DNA of 64,000 nucleotides from JBBIPA01 sp963820495 (GCA_963820495.1 CAWGAF010000001.1:868001-932000), one strand, 5' to 3'; positions 1 through 9,736 are shown, numbered from the stretch's first letter. Notes: a model not told the origin generated them from the sequence alone. Numbers and translations are program-made.

Positions 1-101
1 AACCATACAATATTCTAACCATCGACGTACAGAAAAAGCAGGTAGACCTTAACTCGACTTCAGTCAGAATCAAATTAAGAAGCAAAAATGGCAGAAAGTA
101 A
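1..101 (+). CDS. Possible C-terminal end of an upstream gene (partial)
   Basis: A reading frame open from base 3 runs to a TAA at 99-101 and overlaps the next gene's start by 14 nt, a usual operon arrangement. The 32 residues contain the pattern I-D-x7-D-L-x2-S-x3-I/V-x2-R, which loosely resembles the C-terminus of IlvD/Edd dehydratases. That resemblance is only suggestive. Another frame is also open over the same stretch, so coding status is uncertain. Confidence 0.25.
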   Translation, partial: PYNILTIDVQKKQVDLNSTSVRIKLRSKNGRK

Positions 102-537
102 GTACGGGAAATATGTCATCAGAGAACCAAAGTTTGCTAAAGAAATGGCGCTTCATGATTTTAAACGCCAGCCAACTGGTTCCACTTTTCCTATCGAGAT
201 TTACATAGATGGAGAGACGATAAAGGAAGCCAACCAGTATATTACTATTGCCTGGGTATGGGAAGTCCCTAACCCGTCAACGCTGGTGGGTGCTCATTCA
301 CACCCCTTTGACGAAATGGTGCTGTTTATCGGCTCTAACCCCAGAGACATGCGAGATTTCGGTGGAGAAGTTGAAATGTGGATGGGCGAAGGCACTGACG
401 CCGAGAAATTCATCATCAACACCACCAGCCTGATCTATATACCCAAGGAACTGGTACACGGTCCCCTCACGTATAAAAGAGTAGACAAACCCAGCCTCTT
501 TATGGTAATTGGCCTCAATACTCCTGGATACCATTAG
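88..537 (+). CDS. Cupin-fold protein
   Basis: A 149-aa soluble protein with no signal peptide. The segment around residues 69-82 (GAHSHPFDEMVLFIG) has the spacing of a cupin metal-binding motif (H-x-H-x3-E), and residues 115-127 (IYIPKELVHGPL) look like the second cupin motif with its single His. Cupins bind a metal and act as dioxygenases, isomerases or small-ligand sensors; the sequence does not say which. It lies 131 nt upstream of a molybdopterin oxidoreductase on the same strand and may belong to the same unit. There is no strong Shine-Dalgarno before the ATG at 88, and the possible upstream gene overlaps it by 14 nt, so translational coupling is plausible. Confidence 0.7.
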   Translation: MAESKYGKYVIREPKFAKEMALHDFKRQPTGSTFPIEIYIDGETIKEANQYITIAWVWEVPNPSTLVGAHSHPFDEMVLFIGSNPRDMRDFGGEVEMWMGEGTDAEKFIINTTSLIYIPKELVHGPLTYKRVDKPSLFMVIGLNTPGYH

Positions 538-668
538 TAGCTTAGCTTTAAGTCGCCACCACAACACAGAAGATGCCGTCATCAACCCAGAGCAGTACAG
601 CAAATTACAGCAAATTTGCGAAATGTTTTATAATAAGCAAACGGCTTAAAAAAGGGGATTTAGCTTAA

Positions 669-2771
669 ATGAAGACAGCAGAAACAGAGAAAATAGTAAA
701 AAGTACCTGTGTATTATTGTGTAATTGCGGTTGCGGTGTTCTGATACACCTGAAAAACGGTAAGCCGGTCAAGGTAGAGGGCGACCCCGACCACCCGGTA
801 AACAAAGGGGCACTCTGTATCAAAGGCAAGGCATCTTTAGAATACCTTGACCACCCTGATCGGCTAAAGCATCCGCTAAAAAGAGTCGGAGAAAAAGGCG
901 AGGGCAAGTGGCAGCAGATTAGCTGGGATGAGGCACTAAACACCACAGCATCTGAGCTGACCAAAACCAGAGAAAAATACGGAGCGGAGTCAGTAGCTTT
1001 CATTCAGGGGAACGCCAAGGGATACAGTGATAGTTATCTGGCTCGTCTTGCCAATGTGTTCGGCTCACCAAATATAGCCTCAATGTCCTATATTTGTTTT
1101 CACGCCAGACTCCGCGGTATGTTAGCCACATACGGATTCATGTCACACCCTGATTACCAGTATCCTCCGTCGTGCATCTTACTTTGGGGCGCCAACCTGA
1201 CTGCAACTAAATTCCCAAAGGGAGAACAGGTTCTGCAGGCTCTTAAAAAGGGCTCCAAGTTAATAGTCATCGACCCTGCGGAAACAGAACTGGCTAAAAA
1301 AGCTGATATCTGGGTAAAACCCAGACCCTGCTCTGACCTGGCGTTAGCCCTGGCTATGATAAACGTAATCATAACCGAGGATTTGCTCGACAAGGACTTT
1401 ATTGAGAAATGGACGGTGGGCTTTGATAAACTTAAAACCCACGTTAAAGACTATCCGCCTGAGAAAGTTTCCGATATAACCTGGGTGCCAGCAGAAACAA
1501 TTAAAGAAGCAGCTAGATTGTATGCTGCCAGTAAGCCAGCAGGTATGTACTGTGGGAACGGTATGGACAACAATATCAATAACTTTCAGTTCAACCGTGC
1601 TGCCGCCATACTCAGAGCAATCACCGGCAACATCGGCAGGCGTGGCGGCGAAATAAACTGGTCACCAACAGGTGTAAGGCCAGGAAATGCTCCTGAGATG
1701 CACCAACGTGATGCTATATCACTGGAGGCGCGTGCCAGGAGGGTTGGGGCTGAAGAGGGAGTACTGCCAACCTATTTCTCGGCGCTACCCCAAAAATTGG
1801 TTAAAGCCATGTTAACCTCCAAGCCTTACCCCATCCGCACCGCTTTCGTTCAGGGTGGTGGCTTGCTGCAAACTTACAGCAACGCTCAGGAAACCTGCAA
1901 GGCGTTAAAGAGCCTAGATTTCCTGGCAGTAACCGATTTCTTCAGGACGCCTACGGCAGAGGTTGCTGATATAGTACTGCCGGCGGCTACGTACCTGGAG
2001 ATTGATAATATCCACAATGCGGAATCTGCGCCATTCACCAGCATTATTCAAAAAGTAGCCCAGGTTGGCGAATGCTGGTCAGACTATAAAATAATCTACG
2101 AATTGGCTAAACGCTTGGGATTGAGAAAGTACTTCTGGGGCAGCGAACAAGAGGTACTGGACTTCATTTTAAAACCCGCTGGATTAACCTTTGACGAGTT
2201 CCGTAAAGCAGGAATACTTACAGGCAACAAAGTATATGATACCTACAAAGAAAGTGGTTTCCCCACACCGTCAGGCAAAGTGGAACTATATTCCTCCCAG
2301 TTAGAAGCATGGGGATTCGACCCGCTGCCAGTGCACCATGAACCACCCGAATCGCCGTTCAGCGAACCCGAACTAGCCAGGGAGTACCCTCTGGTTTTGA
2401 CCAACTCCAAGCTACCGGGTTTTGTCCATTCCGCAGGGCGTGAGATAAAAAGTTTACGGGATAGCCATCCTGAACCGCTGGTTACTATTCATAAAGATAC
2501 AGCCAGAGAACTAGGCATAAAAGAAGGTGATTGGGTATTTATTGAGAACCGACGTGGCAGGATTAAACAAAAGGCAAAGCTGTCATCCAGCATTGATCCT
2601 CGGGTGATTATTGCCGAACATGGCTGGTGGTATCCCGAAAAAGATAAGGATATGCATGGCTGGGCAGAATCCAACCTGAATGTTCTTACCAGTAACGACC
2701 CACCCTATGCTCGGGAACTGGGCTCAGTTACCCTCAGGGGTCTAGTCTGCAAGGTCTACAAGGCGAACTGA
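669..2771 (+). CDS. Molybdopterin oxidoreductase, DMSO-reductase superfamily (catalytic subunit)
   Basis: A 700-aa protein of the Mo/W-bisMGD family. N-terminal cysteines C14-x3-C18-x3-C22-x27-C50 bind a 4Fe-4S cluster, with an extra Cys at C20 and one residue more than usual between the first two. C143, in a SYICF context, sits where the protein ligand to Mo/W is found and would make this a Cys-ligated enzyme (acetylene hydratase, polysulfide/thiosulfate reductase and nitrate reductase Nap groups). The C-terminal molydopterin-dinucleotide-binding domain starts around residue 570 (YPLVLTNSKL) and includes GIKEGDWVFIENRRG. There is no Tat signal, so it is probably cytoplasmic. Unlike its two paralogues at 10221 and 13780, it has no adjacent ferredoxin subunit. 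AAAAGGGG lies about 11 nt before the ATG. The substrate cannot be read from the sequence. Confidence 0.9.
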   Translation: MKTAETEKIVKSTCVLLCNCGCGVLIHLKNGKPVKVEGDPDHPVNKGALCIKGKASLEYLDHPDRLKHPLKRVGEKGEGKWQQISWDEALNTTASELTKTREKYGAESVAFIQGNAKGYSDSYLARLANVFGSPNIASMSYICFHARLRGMLATYGFMSHPDYQYPPSCILLWGANLTATKFPKGEQVLQALKKGSKLIVIDPAETELAKKADIWVKPRPCSDLALALAMINVIITEDLLDKDFIEKWTVGFDKLKTHVKDYPPEKVSDITWVPAETIKEAARLYAASKPAGMYCGNGMDNNINNFQFNRAAAILRAITGNIGRRGGEINWSPTGVRPGNAPEMHQRDAISLEARARRVGAEEGVLPTYFSALPQKLVKAMLTSKPYPIRTAFVQGGGLLQTYSNAQETCKALKSLDFLAVTDFFRTPTAEVADIVLPAATYLEIDNIHNAESAPFTSIIQKVAQVGECWSDYKIIYELAKRLGLRKYFWGSEQEVLDFILKPAGLTFDEFRKAGILTGNKVYDTYKESGFPTPSGKVELYSSQLEAWGFDPLPVHHEPPESPFSEPELAREYPLVLTNSKLPGFVHSAGREIKSLRDSHPEPLVTIHKDTARELGIKEGDWVFIENRRGRIKQKAKLSSSIDPRVIIAEHGWWYPEKDKDMHGWAESNLNVLTSNDPPYARELGSVTLRGLVCKVYKAN

Positions 2772-2877
2772 CACCTTGGGGTAACACGGAATATAGAGAG
2801 GCGGCAGTGTGCCATTGCGTTCGCACACAAACTTGACCGATTGAGCATTGCCACCTATACTAGCTAATGAAAAAACA

Positions 2878-3768
2878 ATGCTCGTCGGTATTCTGGAATT
2901 CAAGAATGATCGTTTTATCAACGATGTCGTCTCACATCTAAACAGTAGCGATGTAGAGTTTATCTCGTTGGGAGTACAAAGCGCTCCCATAGAGCGCGAG
3001 TACCGCGTAGTGGTAGACCGGCTAAGCTTCAGCTATCCCTTTCTGAAGGAGATAGTGAAGAGTTTATCACTTAGCGGAACCTATATTATTAATAACCCCT
3101 TCGCCGCCTCTGTCACTAACAAGATACTGGATATCAAGCTAGGCAGCCGTCTGGGATTAGCCTTTCCTAAAACCATTGTTTTGCCTGACCGAACAGTCGT
3201 AAATGAAACAGAGGGGTTAGTTACTCAGCCCAATCTCAATGAAGTGGCTGAGCAGTTAGGACTACCGTGCATTCTGAAACCGTTCAATGGATATGGTTGG
3301 GATGATGTCTATGAGGTCAGGTCTGCCCAGGAATTGCAAAATCTCTACCTTTCTCTATCACCACAGCACATACTATTAGCCCAACAACAAATCAAATTCA
3401 CCAACTACTTTCGCGTCTTTTGTGTTGACCATCAGGACGTACTCTTTGTCAAATGGATTCCCAAGCCCCAGTCCATGGGGCAATACCTCTATTGCGACCC
3501 AGATAGTATCGGGGATGCCAAAGACAGGATAACCGCTCTAACTGTCCAACTGAACCAGGCGCTGGATTTGGACACCAATGTGATGGAGTGGTGCGTAGAT
3601 GAGCAGGGGCAATGGTGGGTGATTGATGCCTTCAATGAAGTGCCAGAGATCATTCCCCAGGCACTTCCACCTGAATACTACTCGTGGCTTGTGGATAAAT
3701 TCGTTGCCTGTATCAATGACAAGCTAAGTTCCGGGAAAAGAAACCGCACTCCGTTCGTCGAACCGTAG
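2878..3768 (+). CDS. ATP-grasp domain protein (RimK-like)
   Basis: About 296 aa. The N-terminal part (MLVGILEFKNDRF) resembles the pre-ATP-grasp domain. The central part has a nucleotide-binding lysine strand (PCILKPFNGYGWDDVYEV), and the C-terminal part ends in a metal-binding D-x2-N strand (WWVIDAFNEVPEI). ATP-grasp enzymes join a carboxylate to an amine or thiol through an acyl-phosphate; the substrate here is unknown. The frame also has a TTG at 2848, but the family-like N-terminus begins at the ATG at 2878. Neither start has a convincing ribosome-binding site. It follows the oxidoreductase by about 100 nt on the same strand. Confidence 0.7.
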   Translation: MLVGILEFKNDRFINDVVSHLNSSDVEFISLGVQSAPIEREYRVVVDRLSFSYPFLKEIVKSLSLSGTYIINNPFAASVTNKILDIKLGSRLGLAFPKTIVLPDRTVVNETEGLVTQPNLNEVAEQLGLPCILKPFNGYGWDDVYEVRSAQELQNLYLSLSPQHILLAQQQIKFTNYFRVFCVDHQDVLFVKWIPKPQSMGQYLYCDPDSIGDAKDRITALTVQLNQALDLDTNVMEWCVDEQGQWWVIDAFNEVPEIIPQALPPEYYSWLVDKFVACINDKLSSGKRNRTPFVEP

Positions 3769-3808
3769 TTCACTTAATAAGGTGAACTTCCACGACATCA
3801 TTTTTCTT

Positions 3809-3836
3809 ACGTGTCACCCGCAGGCGGGTGACACGT
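3809..3836. repeat. Perfect 13-bp palindrome with 2-nt loop
   Basis: Arms at 3809-3821 and 3824-3836 (ACGTGTCACCCGC and its complement) are separated only by AG. No T-run follows on either strand, so this is not a standard intrinsic terminator. It lies between the ATP-grasp gene and the promoter of the HD-GYP gene and could be an operator, a cruciform-forming site or a rho-dependent pause element. Confidence 0.6.
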
Positions 3837-3885
3837 AGGGTAAATGTGTCCTATAGAGTTGACAGAAGAGCTATCAGTTTAAATC

Positions 3886-3914
3886 TTGACATAATCCCCT
3901 GATACAAATAGAAT
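3886..3914 (+). promoter_or_regulatory. Sigma70-type promoter of the HD-GYP sensor gene
   Basis: TTGACA at 3886-3891, a 17-nt spacer, then TAGAAT at 3909-3914 (5 of 6 matches to the -10 consensus). It lies about 58 nt upstream of the ATG at 3972, which has GGGGGTG as its ribosome-binding site. Confidence 0.6.
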
Positions 3915-3971
3915 TCCTATATATCCACTTTCTCCAAATAATGGCTTTTAAACGCGTGGGGGTGAAAAACA

Positions 3972-6719
3972 ATGGGCAGAGAAAAAGTAAAAGCCCCATT
4001 ATCAAAGGACACAAAGCCCCTGTCCTCTTACTGGACATACCTGGTAGTTGCACTGGTAGCAATTATCTTAATAGTTGGCGGATCTTTTGTTTATACAAAC
4101 CAGGAGCAGCAAATGCGCCAGCGTGTTGAGGGCGGACTCACAGCCATTGCCCAGTTGAAGGTAAATCAGATTGAGCAGTGGCGTGCCGAAAGGATAGCAG
4201 ATGCTAATATACTCGGGCGTAGCCAATTTTTCGTTGAAGGAATCGCAAAGTGGTTAGCCTCGCCAGATACCGATACTAAAGAGAATGTCATCACAGTTTT
4301 AGCTGAGCTAGATAAACAATATCAATACCAGGATATCCTGCTGGTCGATCTTAATGGTAAAGTGCTCTTAACTCTCAATAATGCTGTGGAACATCTTAGC
4401 GACATGACACTAGCACAACTAGCGGTTGCCTTTAAGGAGCATGAAGCCGTTATCGTCGACTTCCATTATCCCCCAGACAGCAATTCTCCACATCTCGATG
4501 TTGTTGCACCGCTCTTTATCCAGGAGAAAGATTCACAGCAGGCGATAGGTGCTGTAGTTCTCTATATCGATCCATCTCAATACCTGTATCCGTTAATCCA
4601 ATCCTGGCCCATACCCAGCAATACCGCTGAGACTTTGCTGGTTGAGCGTGATGGTGACCAGGTGTTATTTTTAAACGATTTACGCCACCAGGAAAATGCC
4701 GCACTAAAATTGAGAATACCCTTGAGCCAGCAGGAAGTCCCCGCTGTCATGGCGGTCACGGGAAAAGAAGGTATATTTGAAGGCAAGGACTACCGCGGAG
4801 CCGAGGTATTATCTGCCCTGAAGCATATCCCCGATTCTCCCTGGTACATGGTAGCCAAAATCGATACGGATGAAGCTCTTGGGGAATGGCACATGCAGAG
4901 AAGCTTTATGATAGCTTTTATCGTTTTATTGCTGGCTATTATGCTGGCTATTGGTGGTACGTTCTGGCAGCGGAGGCAAAGGCTGGCATTTCATGCCCTG
5001 CACCACGCAGAAGTCGAGCATCAGACACTAGTCAGCCACTTTGATTACCTGGTGAAGTATGCCAACGATATCATTATTCTGACGGATGAGAATCATCGCA
5101 TCACTGAAGCCAATGACCGTGCCCTGGAAACTTATGGCTACACGCGGGAGGAGATGCTTGGCTTAGAGATAGAGGCTCTGGTAGCACCGGAGGGCCTCGC
5201 TCCACATCAGGCACGAATGCAGGAAATCGCAGAAAAAGGTTCGGTCATAGCCGAAGCCATTCATAAACGCAAAAATAACTCGTTGTTTCCTGTAGAAATC
5301 AGCGGCCGAAACATAAAAATAGAGAATAAACTGTATTTCCAGGCAATCATCCGCGACATAACCGAGCGCAAGCGGGCGGAGGAGGAGTTAAAGTTAAGGG
5401 CACAACTCCTTGATGACGCCAATGACTCTATCTTTTTACATGATTTTGATGGAAACCTCACTTACGTCAACGAAATGATGTGCAAGTCTCATGGCTATAG
5501 CGAGGAAGAATTGATGAATGTGAAATTGCCTGCTCTTGTCATTCCTGAGTATGCTAAGCTTCTTGGACATCGGTACCAGAATTTGATTGAAAAAGGCTAC
5601 GATACATTCGAATCTGCCCACTTCCATAAGGATGGCTCCATAATACCATTTGAGATACATTCCCGCCTTATTGAATTTGAGGACAAAAAGTTTATCCTGA
5701 CCGTTGCCCGCGATATCACCGAGCGTAAAAAAGCTGAGGAGACTCTGCGGGATAGTGAGATGAGATATCGTACTCTCATCGAAGATGCCTATGATATGAT
5801 ACAGAGCGTCAGACCTGATGGCAGTTTCATTTTCGTGAATCGGGCTTGGCTGAAGACTTTGGGATATAGCGAGTCAGACTTGCCGGGTCTCAACATCTTT
5901 AACATCATACACCCCGAATCCCTCGAACATTGCCAGCAAATATTCAGCCAGGTGATAGGCGGAAAATCAGTACAAGGCATATCAGCTACCTTCGTAGCCA
6001 AGGATGGTAGAAGGATTCTGGTGAATGGAAACGCAACCCCCCGTTTCGCCGAAAGTGCTATTGTAGCAACACATGGCATTTTCCGCGATGTCACTGAGCA
6101 CGAGCAAATAGAGGAAGAACGCCAACAAAACCTTGAGAAGTTGCAAAAGACCGTGGAGGGGGCTATCGAGGCTATAGCTTCGATGGCTGAAACCAGAGAC
6201 CCCTATACCGCTGGCCATCAGCGACAGGTTTCCAAACTTGCCAGTGCTATAGCCCAAGAGATGGGGCTTCCCAAAGAGAAAATTGAGACAATCCGCATAT
6301 CTGGAATTCTTCATGACATCGGCAAGGTATCTGTGCCCTCCGAAATTCTAAGCAAACCTACCAAGTTAAACCAGATAGAAATCGCCCTTATTAGAAATCA
6401 TCCCAAGGTCAGCCGTGATATATTGAAGACCATGGAGCTACCCTGGACGATTTGCCCAATTGTGGTTCAACACCATGAAAGAATGGATGGCTCCGGTTAC
6501 CCCAATGGCTTGTCTGGTCAAGATATCCTACTTGAAGCCAGGATTTTAGCTGTTGCTGATGTCGTCGAAGCCATGGCTTCCCACCGACCTTACCGACCAG
6601 CACTCGGCATAGACAAAGCACTAGAGGAAATCACACAGAATAAGGGTACCCTTTATGATGCTGATGCGGTGGACGCTTGCGTTAAGCTTTTTACCGAGAA
6701 AGGCTTTAAATTCGAGTAA
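3972..6719 (+). CDS. Membrane sensor with three PAS domains and an HD-GYP output domain
   Basis: A 915-aa protein. TM1 is about 22-41, an extracytoplasmic sensor region (Cache-like by position) about 42-311, and TM2 about 312-331. Three PAS domains follow at about 355-465, 478-585 and 598-705, each of the first two ending in a typical R-D-I-T-E-R-K PAC tail. The C-terminal domain at about 725-905 has HD-GYP signatures: HDIGK at 781-785, HHE at 834-836 and DGSGYP at 839-844. HD-GYP domains hydrolyse cyclic di-GMP (some act on cGAMP), so this protein probably lowers a cyclic-dinucleotide signal in response to an external ligand or redox state. All core metal-binding residues appear intact. It has its own promoter and a good ribosome-binding site and seems monocistronic. 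Confidence 0.9.
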   Translation: MGREKVKAPLSKDTKPLSSYWTYLVVALVAIILIVGGSFVYTNQEQQMRQRVEGGLTAIAQLKVNQIEQWRAERIADANILGRSQFFVEGIAKWLASPDTDTKENVITVLAELDKQYQYQDILLVDLNGKVLLTLNNAVEHLSDMTLAQLAVAFKEHEAVIVDFHYPPDSNSPHLDVVAPLFIQEKDSQQAIGAVVLYIDPSQYLYPLIQSWPIPSNTAETLLVERDGDQVLFLNDLRHQENAALKLRIPLSQQEVPAVMAVTGKEGIFEGKDYRGAEVLSALKHIPDSPWYMVAKIDTDEALGEWHMQRSFMIAFIVLLLAIMLAIGGTFWQRRQRLAFHALHHAEVEHQTLVSHFDYLVKYANDIIILTDENHRITEANDRALETYGYTREEMLGLEIEALVAPEGLAPHQARMQEIAEKGSVIAEAIHKRKNNSLFPVEISGRNIKIENKLYFQAIIRDITERKRAEEELKLRAQLLDDANDSIFLHDFDGNLTYVNEMMCKSHGYSEEELMNVKLPALVIPEYAKLLGHRYQNLIEKGYDTFESAHFHKDGSIIPFEIHSRLIEFEDKKFILTVARDITERKKAEETLRDSEMRYRTLIEDAYDMIQSVRPDGSFIFVNRAWLKTLGYSESDLPGLNIFNIIHPESLEHCQQIFSQVIGGKSVQGISATFVAKDGRRILVNGNATPRFAESAIVATHGIFRDVTEHEQIEEERQQNLEKLQKTVEGAIEAIASMAETRDPYTAGHQRQVSKLASAIAQEMGLPKEKIETIRISGILHDIGKVSVPSEILSKPTKLNQIEIALIRNHPKVSRDILKTMELPWTICPIVVQHHERMDGSGYPNGLSGQDILLEARILAVADVVEAMASHRPYRPALGIDKALEEITQNKGTLYDADAVDACVKLFTEKGFKFE

Positions 6720-6733
6720 GACCAACTTCAAAG

Positions 6734-7999
6734 CTAACGTAGCAAATCAGTTGCTCTTTCTTTAATCCCTTGATTTTTGGGTGGTATTAGTATGGCAGTT
6801 AATACCACGCCTACAGCGCCAATAGCTGCACAGATGAAAAAAGCCATGTGATAATTACCAGTGACATCAAATAACAAACCAGTTAGAAATGGGCCTAAAG
6901 CGCTTCCAAGTAAGAAGCCAAAGTTTACCAGTCCTAAAATCGCACCATGTGACTTAATCCCAAATAGTTCGGCAACCATAGTTGATTCCACCGGAGCACC
7001 ACCACCAGCGCCTATGCCATAGATAACCGCAAACAGGTAGAACATCCATACTTCTTTGACTAGCGCCAGCCAGAACAAGCCCGCAATTATCAGAATGAAG
7101 CTAATGGCGCAAACCCACCTACTTCCGATTTTATCAACAGCACCACCCAGGACAATACAACCAATAGCATTTAATGCCCCTGAAACTGCCAGAACGTTGG
7201 CAGCAGTGGTGGCCGAAATTCCCAGGTCGGTAATATTTGGTACCAGATGTACGCTTGTACTAAATATACAGTACCCCAAACAGAAAAAGACGGCCGTTGT
7301 TATCCAAAATTGTCTAGTGTATATCGCTTCCCTAAGAGAAAAATCCTCATTACCTAAAGTAAATATCCGTTTTCCCTCATGATTCTGATCATAAGGAGAC
7401 AAGCCTATTTTGTTGGGATCGCGCCTCAGAACTTGAGCTGCTAGAACGCCAATTACCAGAAGCAAACCACCCATTACTAAATAGGATATGCGCCAATCAT
7501 AAATAGAGATTAGCCAGTTAGCTATAGGTGGCAAAATGAATGTGCCTATGCCAATACCAGCTATAACAACTCCCGTCATCGTGCCCCTTCGTTTAACAAA
7601 CCACCTAGCAATAGTTGATAACAAGGAGACAAAAGGAGCACCCATGCCAATGCCTATTATCAATCCGTAGAACAGATATAACTGCCAATCGGTATTAACC
7701 TGTGACATCAACAAGAATCCCAGACCGAAAAGGAAACCACAAATCGCCATTACGAACCGAGGACCAAGTCTATCATTCAGCCTACCCGCATATATCCCCA
7801 TTAATCCTTGACACAACATTGAGAGGGTGAAGGCTCCTGAAGTTAGCGTCCTAGACCAGCCAAGTTCACTAATCATTGGCTTAAAAAAAACGCCAAAGCT
7901 CAAACGTGCGCCATAATCCAGGGTAACGATTAATAAAGCAGCGGCAACAATTATATAACCATAGAAAAACTTGCCGATTGGTTTTGGTTGATTGTCCAT
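6734..7999 (-). CDS. MFS transporter, monocarboxylate/oxalate-formate antiporter type
   Basis: About 421 aa and 12 predicted membrane helices, beginning at GYIIVAAALLIVTLDYGA. The loop after TM2 has the MFS motif-A-like GRLNDRLGPRF. The pattern of YGxxxSFGVFF near the N-terminus with a short central loop resembles carboxylate carriers of the OFA/MCT groups. The substrate is unassigned; a small organic acid would fit the neighbouring oxidoreductases and hydrolases. The frame stays open upstream to 8083, but the likely start is the ATG at 7999 (MDNQPKPIGKFFYG), as the upstream residues are not family-like. It converges with the HD-GYP gene with only 14 nt between stops. Confidence 0.85.
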   Translation of the reverse strand: MDNQPKPIGKFFYGYIIVAAALLIVTLDYGARLSFGVFFKPMISELGWSRTLTSGAFTLSMLCQGLMGIYAGRLNDRLGPRFVMAICGFLFGLGFLLMSQVNTDWQLYLFYGLIIGIGMGAPFVSLLSTIARWFVKRRGTMTGVVIAGIGIGTFILPPIANWLISIYDWRISYLVMGGLLLVIGVLAAQVLRRDPNKIGLSPYDQNHEGKRIFTLGNEDFSLREAIYTRQFWITTAVFFCLGYCIFSTSVHLVPNITDLGISATTAANVLAVSGALNAIGCIVLGGAVDKIGSRWVCAISFILIIAGLFWLALVKEVWMFYLFAVIYGIGAGGGAPVESTMVAELFGIKSHGAILGLVNFGFLLGSALGPFLTGLLFDVTGNYHMAFFICAAIGAVGVVLTAILIPPKNQGIKERATDLLR

Positions 8000-8324
8000 G
8001 AAATTAGCTCTTCGTACTGCTTGTTGTTTGAGTAATCGGGGAATTTTAACACAAAACGAAGTAACCTTCATCCCGGAAATCAATATAGCAATTGACTCAG
8101 GCCAAACTATTTAAATATTGATTAATATTAACCAATTAGCTGATTTGTCTTATTTGCCAGAATAGTATTTTAGACCACAATTGTGACCAATTGTAAAGCA
8201 CAGAACAGGGGTATCCAGTTCTTTTTTGTTTGTCTTTCTACAATACGACGGGAATCATAGACTTGATAGTAACTACGGGTACTGGTAATATTTGGTACAC
8301 TACCAGCGCAAAGTGAGTAACAAT
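8000..8324. other. Divergent intergenic region with small palindrome
   Basis: This AT-rich spacer separates the divergent MFS and hydrolase genes. It holds a perfect 10-bp palindrome CACAATTGTG at 8176-8185, followed closely by another CAATTG, and could be an operator. I see no gene. Confidence 0.3.
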
Positions 8325-9158
8325 GTGAAGCACAAGGAAGACAACTTCAAGGGGTACAAAGATTTTAATCTATATTACCAGTGTTGGCTGCCGGATGATA
8401 GTACCAGGGCGATACTGCTGGTAGCCCATGGCTTGGCTGAGCACAGCGGACGTTACCAAAACCTGGTCGATTATTTCGTACCTAAGGGCTACGCTGTTTA
8501 CTCTTTTGACTATCAGGGGCATGGTAAATCGGGAGGACTGCGTTGTTATGTTGACCGATTCTCCGAATATATTGCCGACTTCAAGGCATTTCTTGACATG
8601 GTTCGCCAGGAAAATCCCCAGGTTAAAATCTTCCTCATCGGCCATAGCGTGGGGGCAACGATTGCTGTTGCCTATGCCAGCAACCACCATCAGGAGTTAG
8701 GCGGCTTGATAACGTCTGGAGCAAGTCTTGCAGCTAGCCCTACTGTCTCGCCAGCACTCCTCGCCATAGCTGGAGTAATCTCAGCGCTATTGCCCAAAAT
8801 GGGCGTCACTATCATCGATGCTTCTACCATCAGCAGGGACCAGGCTGTGGTTGATGCCTACGTAAATGACCCGCTGGTATACCGGGGTAAGATACCAGCT
8901 CGGACTGGTGCTGAGCTGGTTAATATGTGGAAGATATTGCCTAAACAAATGCCACAGTTAAAGCTGCCCATCCTGATTATGCACGGCGCTGCTGACCGAT
9001 TAGCAGACCCCGCCGGCAGCAAGCTGCTATATGAACAGGCAAGTTCAGCAGATAAGACACTTAAGCTCTACGAGGGTTTTTACCATGAGATCTTCAACGA
9101 GCCTGAACATGAGCAGGTCATGGCTGATATGGAAGCCTGGTTAATTAAACACCTTTGA
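8325..9158 (+). CDS. Alpha/beta hydrolase, monoacylglycerol lipase-like (Hydrolase_4)
   Basis: About 277 aa from a GTG start. Visible features are the oxyanion-region HGLAEHSGRY motif, the nucleophile elbow GHSVG, the acid Asp in MHGAADRLADP and the catalytic His in YEGFYHEIFNEPEHE. This order and these contexts are typical of monoacylglycerol lipases and lysophospholipases, which hydrolyse acylglycerol or other carboxylic esters in the cytoplasm. The open frame extends to a TTG at 8292, but the GTG at 8325 gives a family-like beginning (VKHKEDNFKGYKDFNLYYQ). The gene is 80 nt upstream of a RidA gene and divergent from the MFS transporter. Confidence 0.85.
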   Translation: MKHKEDNFKGYKDFNLYYQCWLPDDSTRAILLVAHGLAEHSGRYQNLVDYFVPKGYAVYSFDYQGHGKSGGLRCYVDRFSEYIADFKAFLDMVRQENPQVKIFLIGHSVGATIAVAYASNHHQELGGLITSGASLAASPTVSPALLAIAGVISALLPKMGVTIIDASTISRDQAVVDAYVNDPLVYRGKIPARTGAELVNMWKILPKQMPQLKLPILIMHGAADRLADPAGSKLLYEQASSADKTLKLYEGFYHEIFNEPEHEQVMADMEAWLIKHL

Positions 9159-9238
9159 GTAAGTTAAAGAGAGTCTTCTTTATGCGGAGTCATGGTGTAG
9201 GCTTATTATAATCAATAAAATTTAAGGAGAGAAAGCGA

Positions 9239-9685
9239 ATGAACAAGGAAAAAGTAATTTACTATCCGGAGTACTGGGCAGGAAAGAAGCTTAATTACCC
9301 AAATGTGCCCCCAGAATCACCTAAGTTCGCCCGTTCCGTCGTCGTCGGCAACCTCATCTTCGTCTCAGGCTGCCAGGGACAGAACGATGAAACACTGAAA
9401 GTGGAAACAAACGTTTTCGAAGAGCAAATGATAGTTGCCCTGGATAAAGTTCGCAAGGCAATGGAGGAAGCGGGCAGCTCCATGAATAATATCATCAAGA
9501 CGCTCATGCTCCTTAAACGACTTGAGGAATACCCGAAAATGCGGAAGACCGAACTGGAATACTACCAGAAATATGCACCGCTACTGGTAGAGTATCCTCC
9601 TGCCAGCACCTTTATGCAGGTTAATCTAGCCAAACCTCAATTCCTGGTGGAGATAGATGTAATCGGGGTAGTCTCAAGGGAATAG
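9239..9685 (+). CDS. RidA/YjgF/UK114-family protein
   Basis: 148 aa. Residues about 30-145 match the RidA family: ARSVVVGNLIFVSGCQG, a central helix with ALDKVRKAMEEAGSSM and a C-terminal strand region PASTFMQVNLAKPQFLVEIDV. RidA proteins deaminate reactive enamines/imines; related branches bind ligands or work in catabolic pathways. The usual catalytic Arg context (PxRxxV) reads PASTFM here, so classic imine deaminase activity is doubtful. A good AAGGAGAG ribosome-binding site precedes the ATG. It lies about 50 nt before the ferredoxin/molybdopterin pair, so it may be co-transcribed and act on the same pathway intermediate. Confidence 0.85.
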   Translation: MNKEKVIYYPEYWAGKKLNYPNVPPESPKFARSVVVGNLIFVSGCQGQNDETLKVETNVFEEQMIVALDKVRKAMEEAGSSMNNIIKTLMLLKRLEEYPKMRKTELEYYQKYAPLLVEYPPASTFMQVNLAKPQFLVEIDVIGVVSRE

Positions 9686-9736
9686 CAGAGTATTTTATTA
9701 TTGTAGCTGCATTTTTCTAAGGATAGGATACAGGTT

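Noticed and set aside
3809..3836. Intrinsic terminator after the ATP-grasp gene
   Set aside because: The stem is perfect but no T-run follows on either strand.
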